Source of the DNA: Fulvia fulva
Taxonomy: Eukaryota; Ascomycota; Dothideomycetes; Mycosphaerellales; Mycosphaerellaceae
Assembly: GCF_020509005.1 (NCBI RefSeq)
Contig: NC_063013.1
Coordinates: 1,302,001-1,366,000, forward strand
Reading direction: 5' to 3'
Length of the DNA stretch: 64,000 nucleotides
Below the pieces are notes generated by a model. It ran no database searches. It had not been told where the DNA came from and saw nothing but the letters and a program-made list of their open reading frames with translations. Both the position numbers and the translations under genes were made by a program. Of the stretch, positions 56,026 through 64,000 are shown in pieces; within the stretch, counting starts at the first letter, position 1, and each line of letters begins with the position of its first letter.

Positions 56026-59000
56026 ATGCATTTTCTAGTTGGAGCTGCCATTGCGGCAACTGCTTCTGCCAGAGCACTGTTACCAAGACAAGATAACGCT
56101 GCAGCGTGTCCAGGGTATACTGCCACTAACGTCCAAACATCAGGAACAGGCTTGACGGCTGACCTAGCTCTTGCTGGTCCTGCATGCAATAGCTACGGAA
56201 AGGACATCGAGGATCTGAAGCTTACAGTCAACTACGACACTGGTAGGTGAACCGCTCAGACCAACCTGCGCTCCACTGACACAAGTCAGAAAAGAGGCTA
56301 CACGTCAAGATCGAAGATGCCGCAGCAATTGCGTACCAGGTGCCTGTCAGCGTGTTTCCATCTCCCGACAGCTCAAGCTCGGTATCGCCAGAGCAAGCAG
56401 AACTGACCTTTGAGCACAAAACTTCACCCTTCAGTTTCCGCGTTGTCCGCAAGGCTAGCGGTGAAGTCCTCTTCGACTCATCTGCCGCTCCTCTCGTCTT
56501 CCAAGACCAGTATCTCCGCCTGCGGACATCACTGCCCGAGAGTCCGAACCTCTATGGTCTAGGAGAGCATTCGGACAACTTCAAACTCAACGCCACCAAT
56601 TACACACGCACGCTCTGGTCGCGTGACAGCTACGGTATTCCAGAGGGCACGAACCTTTATGGAAACCACCCTGTATATTTCGACCACCGAGGTGAGGATG
56701 GCACGCACGGCGTGTTCCTTCTTTCTAGCTCCGGAATGGACGTGAAGATCGACAATGTCGGTGGACAACACTTGGAGTACAACTTGATCTCAGGAATCCT
56801 GGATCTGTATTTCGTGGCGGGACCAGCACCTACTGAAGTCAGCAAGCAGTACGCTGAGATTGCAGGACTACCTGCCATGATGTAAGCTAACTATAGGCAA
56901 CTTCCTAGGTCCACCAGCTGACATAGATGCAGGCCGTATTGGGGATTCGGATTTCACCAGTGCCGATATGGCTACAGGGACTTCTATGCAGTAGCCGAAG
57001 TGGTCACGAACTACTCCTCCGCCGGTATTCCTCTAGAAACGATGTGGACAGACATTGACTGTAAGCAAGAACCTAAAGGTACTCGCGGGAACATGAACAC
57101 TCCGCTGACATTTAGCAACAAGACATGTATGCGAGATACATCATGACGACTGACCCTGATCGATTCCCTATGGAGCGGATGCGAGATATCGTTGACTACC
57201 TGCACGAGCATGATCAGCACTACGTCGTGATGGTCGACCCTGCTGTAGCATATCAAGAGGAGAAGTACGACAACCTGCCCTACGACACTTTCCTAACAGC
57301 TCGTGACAATGGCTACTTCGTCTACAAGAATGGCACTGTCTACCGGGGAGTCGTCTGGCCCGGTGTCACGGCTTTCCCGGATTGGTTCCATCCTGATACT
57401 CAGGAGTATTGGAACAACGAGTTTTTGGACTTCTTCAACGCCGAAGATGGCCTGGACATTGATGCCCTATGGATAGACATGAATGAGGTATGTCTGCTGA
57501 CCTGGTCGCGATGTATTCATGATATGATCTTGACTGACGTTCTTAACAGGCTGCCAACTTCAACTACTTTGGCGACGATCCTGATGAGACTACCGAAGAA
57601 CGCGGATTTCCTCCAACACGACCCGAGCTTAGATCGCAACCCCGACCAATCCCGGGCTTTGGCCCAGAATTCCAGCCTGGCGCTGCTCCATACCCTCCCG
57701 ACCAGTATGTCTATGCTCCCCCTTGGCTGGCACCAGACTCGAATCCCAACGATGCCAAGAAACGGTTTATTGATGCCTCCCCGATCAAGCGCGAGGTCAA
57801 GCGTCAGTCTCCAGAGTCTCCCAATGGAGCTGCACTCATTGGATACCCCGATCGCGACTTCCTTGCTCCACCTTATCAAATCAACAACGAGAACACATTC
57901 GAAGCCTACGGAGGACTATCAAACTTCACATTGGATACTGACATCGTTCACTACGATGGTCATGTCGAACTTGATGTGCACAATCTTTACGGCACTATGA
58001 TGTCTGAAGCCTCACGGACCGCTATGCTAGCCAGGCGACCTACCAGGAGGCCGATGGTCATCACTCGTTCGACGTTTGCCGGCGCAGGCAGAAGCGTCGG
58101 AAAGTGGCTTGGTGATAATCTCAGCACATGGGCACAGTATCGCAATTCGATCCAAGGCATGCTGAATTTTGCTACGCTGTTCCAAGTACCCATGGTTGGC
58201 TCCGATATCTGCGGATTTGGTGGGAACACCACGTCCACCTTGTGTGCTCGCTGGGCCACTCTGGGAGCATTCTACACTTTTTCGAGGAACCACAACGGAG
58301 ACACGTCGATTCCGCAAGAGTTCTACCTGTGGGACCTGGTCGCTGAAGCAGCTCGCAATGCCTTCGATATCAGGTACAAGCTACTGGACTACATCTACAC
58401 TGCCTTCCACAAGCAGACCATTGATGGTACCCCAGTCATCAACCCGCTCTTCTTCCTATACCCACACGACACGAACACCTTCGGCAACCAACTCCAATTC
58501 TTCTACGGAGATTCGATCCTCGTCTCGCCAGTCACTGAGGAGAACTCGACGAGTGTGACAATCTATCTTCCCGTCGATCGCTTCTACACCTGGGGTTCAT
58601 GGGAGGTCGTCGAAGGTCGCGGTGCAGAGATCACCCTCAACAACATTAGCTTCACCGAGATCCCGCTCCACGTCCGCGGTGGCAGCGTCCTGCCTGTTCG
58701 ACAAAAGTCTGGATATACCACTACGGAAACGCGCAAGCAACCTTTCGAAATCATTGTTGCTCCAGACCGGGAAGGGAAGGCTAGTGGCTCGCTGTATCTC
58801 GACGACGGTGACAGTATTGAACAGGATGCTACTTCAGAGATCGAGTTTGAGTATGCCGATGGAGAGCTCGAGATCACTGGTACTTTTGGATACACTGCTG
58901 AAAGTATCCGGATCGCGGCTGTGACTGTGCTTGGTGGATCGAAGGAGTACCATGGACATCCTTCGTGGCGCCATGGAGGTAAGGGGAAGAGTGGTCGTAA

Positions 59001-59109
59001 AGGACCAAGAGATGACGCGCATGGCGAATGGACGCACAGCGAGGAGAGTGGTGCTACGACGGTGGCCGTCGACCAGCCGCTTGATGGAGAGCTGACCGTT
59101 AGCGTATAG
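56026..59109 (+). CDS. agdC: Secreted GH31 alpha/beta-glucosidase, AgdC-like, five exons
   Basis: Model: exons 56026-56242, 56290-56881, 56933-57060, 57123-57487 and 57550-59109, introns 47-62 nt, 953 residues. A signal peptide covers about residues 1-15, followed by a Lys/Arg-type processing region (LLPRQ). The N-terminus [10 protein letters not shown] and [20 protein letters not shown] across the first splice match fungal AgdC. The catalytic nucleophile is D431 in WIDMNE (split by the fourth intron right after Glu); the acid/base is D623 in GDN. It hydrolyses alpha- and possibly beta-glucosidic bonds outside the cell. A Gly/Lys/Arg-rich insert lies near the C-terminus (about 908-925). Between nucleophile and acid/base there is a Pro-rich, probably exposed loop. 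Confidence 0.95.
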
Positions 59110-59569
59110 CAGTCTGCTCATGATGAGCAGACGTCGAACAGAGCTGGAATATAAAGGGCCATCGTAACGCGCGTGAGCGATCTCCGGGTTTCTACGACGT
59201 TGTTCCGCGATTCTAACATGCTGCGCGTGGTGTTCGAAATTGTCGTCTGCAGCGTCTCTGCTGGAAATGTCTTCATGGTTCGCAACGCGCTCCTTGGTCC
59301 ATGGCCTGGTCCATATGAGCCAGAGATTCTACTTGGTCATCTGAAGGTGCCAAAGAGCTGGGCCCAGATGATGGGGTTATGATAGTCGGGATCTTGTCCA
59401 GGCCAGATGAGGTGACGACTGCAGAGACTGGGGTTACACGCATTTCAATGCATTTGAGCAGAATCTCATTGCACCAAAGATCCGTCGACGAAGGAAGGTG
59501 TCTCCCGCTGGCACAGTGATGCTCGTCAAGAGTGCTCGACTTCCAGTTGTCTCACTCTCCCACAGTCCT
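59110..59569. other. Convergent 3' region
   Basis: No supported gene between agdC and the 2EXR-like gene. Confidence 0.4.
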
Positions 59570-60202
59570 TCATGGTATCCCATGCAGCATCCGCGGCACA
59601 CACAATTGAACCTCGCCACACAGGTCCACAACATCACCCGGCAAAAGTCCCTTTCCATCATTCGTTTCCAACATTCCTCGGACCACATCATACAGCACCT
59701 CAGGCGCCTCTCCAATTTGCAACCGAGGCCGCTTCCTCATCCCACCCTGCCAATAACACCTCACCTCCATCCTAAACTGCCTGCTCGCACCCAGATCCAG
59801 CATGACAGCAGGAGCACTAACCGCACTCGAAGTCTTCAACGAATAGTGTCTGATCCGCCGGAATTGATCGGCTCCAGCAGCTTCGCACCACGCACCGAAT
59901 GTGAGCAGCTTCTTCTCATAACGCAGGTCCTGGGCTAAGGGTAATTCCATCACATCTTTGACGTTGAATTGGAAGGTGTTGACTTCGAAGTATAGCGGTA
60001 GACTCTCCTGCCGAACCTGTCTGTTGACGTGCGTGACTGCCGGGAGGCGAAGGACAAAGGCATCTCGTGGGATGAAGACGCGTGGGGAGATGGGGAGGTC
60101 TGAGAGCACTGCGAAGGCGAAGATGTGTTCGCGGAGCTCTGCTGGGAGGTCTAAGAGGCGGAAGTGGTGTGGTATTTTGCCGTCTCCGGGTTGAGATGGC
60201 AT
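59570..60202 (-). CDS. F-box/2EXR-like hypothetical protein
   Basis: This single-exon gene encodes 210 residues from ATG 60202 (two more codons upstream are open but lack ATG). FRLLDLPAELREHIFAFAVL at about 13-32 is the F-box/2EXR-type opening, and HVNRQVRQESLPLYFEVNTF at about 57-76 is the second family element. No catalytic motif. It belongs to the same broad family as 26474-27463, but the two are too different to be a recent duplication. Function unknown. Confidence 0.7.
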   Translation of the reverse strand: MPSQPGDGKIPHHFRLLDLPAELREHIFAFAVLSDLPISPRVFIPRDAFVLRLPAVTHVNRQVRQESLPLYFEVNTFQFNVKDVMELPLAQDLRYEKKLLTFGAWCEAAGADQFRRIRHYSLKTSSAVSAPAVMLDLGASRQFRMEVRCYWQGGMRKRPRLQIGEAPEVLYDVVRGMLETNDGKGLLPGDVVDLCGEVQLCVPRMLHGIP

Positions 60203-60698
60203 TCTCAAACGATTGTTGATGGCATTGTGATGACGAAGCCCATATGCAAGACGTCGAGCTTGAGCTCATCCCTCACGTGAGCTCCCACAGACAGGTGCGT
60301 AGTCTATACAGCTCAGTACAATAACGCCTTACTGAATCTGCCCTCGGCATTCCATTTCTTCTTCAAAGAAGAGCGGGATAGGCACGTATTCCTAACGAGA
60401 GGTACAGCTAAGCTGCAATCCTTCACAGTATGTCAGCGAGGATTGCAAGCATCCAATTCCAAACACATCGTGTCAACCCACGCGCGAAAGCTTCTACGCG
60501 AGACCTGCGCTCTGTAGTCACCTCCATAAGGCAACACATTGGAGTCCATTTTTCTCTACCTACCCAGATAGGTAGGCAGGTCTTTCATGAGTCTTTCTGC
60601 ATTTCTTCACCCTGTCGTAGGCAGCATCACTATAGTACAATCGAGACTCGCAAGATACAGGGGTCGCTCGCGTTACGTCTGTTGCGACATCAGGCATA
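60203..60698. other. Intergenic, no gene seen
   Basis: Holds the promoter of the 2EXR-like gene and the SCD6 3' region. An inverted repeat CTACCTA-6 nt-TAGGTAG lies at 60556-60575. Confidence 0.4.
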
Positions 60699-62717
60699 CT
60701 ATGCCGGAGTAGCTCCAGCATCGCCTCGTCCACGGCCTCTGTAATTGCCACGGGGAGCGCTGTCGCCGCCAAATCCACCGCGACCACCAGGGTACCCTCC
60801 TCCTCCACCTCGGCCACGACCAAAGCCACGTCCACGGCCGCGCCCTCTGCCACGGTAGCCACCGGCGTTATCGACGCTACCCTGTCCGAACGTCTCCATG
60901 TTCTTCGATCGTTCCTCACGGCGCATTGTGCGTCCGTCGAACTCTGCCTGCTGCTGCTCTGCACGATCCTTGAGGTCGCTGCTGATGTTGTCGAAGAATG
61001 ATGATTTCTTGTCGTAGGTCTGCTTCGGTGGGATAACCACGTCGTCTGTTTCAGTATGTCCGTTCGTGACCGATGCGATTGGATCCGCCTGGTCGCCGTT
61101 GACAGGGCTCGTGACTGGGCTTCCGCTCGCGATGGCCTCCTTGACCAAGTCCTGCTTGTTAAACTTTGCGTTCGCGGTCTCGAAGTCGAAGTCTTCCTTT
61201 GGCACCTCGACTGTCTTCTGTGTGCTTTCGCGTCTTCCACCACGTGCACCTCTCTCAGCACCCCGCCCACGTCCGCGGCCTCTTGTCTGACCTTCTTGCA
61301 CTCTCATCTGGTTGACCTTCTGTGTGAGGTTGTCCACTGCTCCTGCACTGTTCGTTGCGCCAAGTTTCGCCATAGCAGCTGCGACTGCGGCTGTCGCAGC
61401 TTCTGTGGCATTCGAGGCATTCGGAGTGGGTTGCGCAGCCGGAGCCGGAGCTGGTGCAGGCGCTTGTTGTGCAGGGGCTGCAGGCTTAGGTTGCTGCTTC
61501 GGTACGGCTGGGCTAGCGGATGGCAGAGGAACTGCAACTCTGTTGTTTGGCTTTTGGGCTGGCTTCGCGGCAGGTGGCTGTTGCGCTTGGGTCGCAGCCG
61601 ATGGAGCTGTTGCGGCAGCTGTCGAAGGCTTAGAGTCGACCGGAGGTGGAGGTCCCGTAGCCTTGCTGTTGCCAGCAGGAGTGCCGGACATTTCGACAGG
61701 GTTTTGTTCTGATTGCTGAGCAGGTGGCTGAGACGCTGGGTTTGGGCCTGGCTGCGGCGTGTTCTGCTTGCTTCCAATGGGTGCTTGTTGCTGCTGGCCT
61801 TGCATCTGCTGTTGCGGTGGTCGCTGCTGCTGGTTCATGTGACCTGGAGGACCAATCGGTTGCTGCTGTGGTGGGAATGGACCTGGCGGACCTGGCGGAA
61901 AGCCATGACCTGGTGGTGGAGGACCATAGCCCATGGGGCCTGGGCCGTAGCCAGGCGGAGGCGGACCATATCCCATTCCATAGCCTGGTACTGCGCCGGG
62001 CTGACCTGGAAATCCGTGAGCGCCACCGGGGCCTTGGAATCGCGGGGGCTGCTGAAACTGGTTCGGTGGTGGGCCTGGGTAACCAAGATGCTGTTGTTGC
62101 TGAAACTGTGGTGGAGGAGGGCCGCCGCACTGGTTCTGCTGCTGCTGGGCAGAACCCTGTGGTTGCTGTTGTTGACCAGACTGTACATCAAGTCAGCGAA
62201 TGCCCCTGCCAACGCGACTCGTGAGTGCTATGCGGCAAGTTGGGTAGAGGGTCAGAAGGAAGGCAACTGGAAATATCCACATGGTTTTTGCGCCATCGGT
62301 AGTGTTGTGTTTTTCATCCAAATATGCTTCATCATGTGGTGGGGAAGTATCATGTGCTTGCTCTTACGTACCCCTAGAATCGCAGGATCATTCGGCATCT
62401 GCGGTGGGCGGTTCTCTTTCGGCGGCGCGAGGATGGTGAGGTCTTTGACATCGCTGCCACGGAAGACAATGCCATCGTAGACGACGTCCGAGCCGGGGAT
62501 CTCCTCTGCGGGATTGCCCTTTCGTCCTTCGGTGCCGTGGCATTGGACATCCTTGAGGGAGACGGTGGCCGTTTCGCTGTCTATCGACTGCAGGGTGCCC
62601 ACATATCTGCCACCTGTTAGCGGCGGTCGTGTGAGCGCTGTCGCATTGCGATGGGGCGGCACACTTGATGTCGGACTTGGAGATGAGCGAGATGCGCGAG
62701 CCAATGTACTCGGACAT
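60699..62717 (-). CDS. SCD6: Scd6/LSM14-type RNA-binding translational repressor, three exons
   Basis: Model: exons 62665-62717, 62372-62606 and 60699-62180, introns 58 and 191 nt, 589 residues. The LSm14 domain starts MSEYIGSRISLISKSDI, then KYVGTLQSIDSETATVSL after the first splice, and ends near residue 95. About 250 residues rich in Gln, Pro and Gly follow. Next comes the FDF element (FDFETANAKFNKQDLV), the FFD box (KSSFFDNISSDLKDR), the TFG box (NMETFGQGSV) and a C-terminal RGG-rich tail. This order is that of Scd6/Sum2/LSM14, which bind eIF4G and Dcp2/Dhh1 in P-bodies and repress translation. The long second intron lies at the LSm/Gln-rich boundary. Confidence 0.93.
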
Positions 62718-62941
62718 GGTGGCTGCTGTATCGCGGGGGTGGTGTCTGTGTGGGGAGTATGTTATGTTGTTTGGACGTGGTGCAGGCGTCGGGTGTGCCC
62801 CAAAAGCTGGAGTCAAGCTTCGTGTTTCAGATCGCCGAAACCAAAGCTTCACATGCGATCGTCCAGCCACTCACATTCCACTCACTGTCACCACACGACA
62901 TCGAGTCAGGCACATGGTGAAGCAGCGTCGTACTCGGCAAC
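62718..62941. promoter_or_regulatory. Shared divergent promoter, SCD6 / KPWE protein
   Basis: Only 224 bases separate the two start codons, so both genes probably use one bidirectional promoter. Confidence 0.5.
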
Positions 62942-63463
62942 ATGGGCTCGGAAGCACAGCAGACTGAGCTGGACAGCACCCTGGTATTCCACCAACTGGA
63001 CAGCTACCCATGGTCCGAGGATGAGGAATTCCAAGGAGGACTCAGAGCGATTCTGGGCTCAGTGCAGGATCCTCAACAAGTCGGCCACCTCACCTTGCGA
63101 GCCAAATGCTACTACTACGCACGGAAGGCAGGGACATCTGTCGACTTCGACGGCTACAAGAGATGGGTAGAGCAACAGAACCACGAGGGCGAGACAAATG
63201 GTGCCGAGGATGGATGGTCTATCTTGGACAGTGAGCCACCTGCACAGGCAGACTCCAGTGGTGGCATGGCAGATGCGCCGAAGCCTGCAAGTTTTGCTGA
63301 CATCTGTGACATGATTGCCGAGGGCAAGCCGATTCCTGGCATCAAGGACATTCCGGATACGATCCTCGAAGGACAAGCTTCGGAGAGCAAATCTGACGAA
63401 AGGAAGAAGCCGTGGGAGAAGGCTGCGAGCAGTGCGGACGATAAGCCGAGCTGGATGAAGTGA
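62942..63463 (+). CDS. KPWE-motif protein, Pex39-like
   Basis: This single-exon gene encodes 173 residues. The N-terminal part has LDSYPWSEDEEFQGGLRAIL (about 19-38) and a helical RAKCYYYARKAG. An acidic linker follows. The C-terminal block is SFADICDMIAEGKPIPGIKD, then IPDTIL and KKPWE (KPWE at 156-159). The IPGI-...-KPWE block is the KPWE domain of small fungal proteins described as related to Pex14 and, recently, to the peroxin Pex39 that aids Pex7-dependent import (family knowledge recalled, not searched). Probably cytosolic or peroxisome-associated. No membrane helix. Confidence 0.75.
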   Translation: MGSEAQQTELDSTLVFHQLDSYPWSEDEEFQGGLRAILGSVQDPQQVGHLTLRAKCYYYARKAGTSVDFDGYKRWVEQQNHEGETNGAEDGWSILDSEPPAQADSSGGMADAPKPASFADICDMIAEGKPIPGIKDIPDTILEGQASESKSDERKKPWEKAASSADDKPSWMK

Positions 63464-63529
63464 TGTTGGTGGAGGGCTATCGTTTGGATATATAATGCTC
63501 AGTATGCCCACATAGGACATACCACACTA

Positions 63530-63933
63530 CTAGAACGCTTCGATCTGGACGCCACTGGCACTTCCCATGAGCATCCAACCCAGAAGGAAGATGCCACGAC
63601 CGGACTCTGCAAAGCACAAGGCTGGTATGCTCGGGGATGAAGGTCGATGACACTGAACGTCGCCCCCTGCCTTGACATCAATGTAGCAGCCAAGGGATAT
63701 CGATCGCGGCCATGGACCGCGCTCGCTTGAGCGATGCTGCCATGCCAGGCATTGGTCGCTATACTCCACACTACCCCTCAACGCACCAGTGGATTTGAGC
63801 GAAAGGCGCAGTAATCAGAAGACGAGGTTGGAAGCGATGGACTATGTAGGACCCTCGGGCAGGTAGACTTGGCCGCCAAACCGGGCAGTGACCATGCCAC
63901 GAGGAGGAAGTAGAGCAGTGACACAATGAGCAT
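63530..63933 (-). CDS. Possible small secreted cysteine-containing protein, two exons
   Basis: Tentative model: exons 63869-63933 and 63530-63776 with a 92-nt intron, 103 residues. The first exon reads a strong signal peptide (MLIVSLLYFLLVAWSLPG, then Ala-Ala). The second holds four Cys in a Gly/Ser-rich chain. The donor (GTCTAC) and acceptor (TTGAG) are weak, and no homologue was recognised. If real it would fit the size and layout of fungal secreted effectors or surface peptides; it may also be chance. Confidence 0.3.
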
Positions 63934-64000
63934 GTGAAAGTGGAGTTTGGAAGATTCTTCGCCATCGTAGAAGCGTTACTTTACAGCGAGGACTGCTATC
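63934..64000. other. Window end
   Basis: No feature supported. Confidence 0.4.

Overview
This is nuclear DNA of a filamentous ascomycete (Pezizomycotina), plausibly a Dothideomycete. The evidence is the protein content: class VI-like chitin synthase, LaeA-like methyltransferase, AgdC-type GH31 enzyme, fungal-only families. Genes are monocistronic on both strands. Introns are mostly 47-62 nt with GT..AG ends and CTGAC/CTAAC-like branch sites. I saw no tRNA, rRNA, CRISPR array, transposon or plasmid feature. Multi-exon models were spliced by eye: the exons keep phase and restore family motifs, but no transcript was available.

Layout. 0-2.7 kb: the 3' tip of a truncated gene, a Cys-rich membrane protein gene, and a stretch that looks like gene remains. 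2.8-6 kb: eIF5B. 6.5-9.2 kb: chitin synthase. 10.6-12.5 kb: RWD-RBR ubiquitin ligase. 13.1-16.5 kb: MAK16, a hypothetical gene and BET1. 17-18.6 kb: two tail-to-tail paralogues, each starting with a PPxY motif. 19-20.2 kb: UTR4 enolase-phosphatase carrying a ~100-residue insertion. 23.4-25.5 kb: Ran1/KSP1-type kinase behind a very long C-rich leader. 26.5-34 kb: an F-box/2EXR-like gene, a Ser/Pro-rich membrane protein, a tail-anchored LaeA-like methyltransferase and a hypothetical gene.

34.0-39.6 kb is the most notable region. A divergent pair encodes (i) a 1278-residue biotin carboxylase - PxpC/KipA - PxpB/KipI - biotin-carrier fusion and (ii) a LamB/YcsF (PxpA) protein. The pair shares a 304-bp promoter with two GATA motifs. 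It matches the lam (lactam utilisation) locus of Aspergillus nidulans and carries in fused form the parts of bacterial 5-oxoprolinase plus biotin carboxylase. I predict ATP-dependent lactam opening (2-pyrrolidinone or 5-oxoproline type) for nitrogen use.

39.8-53.2 kb: EDC4/Ge-1 decapping scaffold, an MDR oxidoreductase divergent from an epoxide hydrolase, an AIG2/GGCT-like protein, and CDC48. 53.2-64 kb: a hypothetical gene, a GH43 relic, GH31 AgdC, a second 2EXR-like gene, SCD6/LSM14, a KPWE (Pex39-like) protein sharing a 224-bp promoter with SCD6, and a possible small secreted protein. Housekeeping RNA and translation functions (eIF5B, MAK16, EDC4, SCD6) and proteostasis functions (RBR ligase, CDC48) are interspersed with nutrient and secreted functions (lam pair, GH31, GH43 relic).
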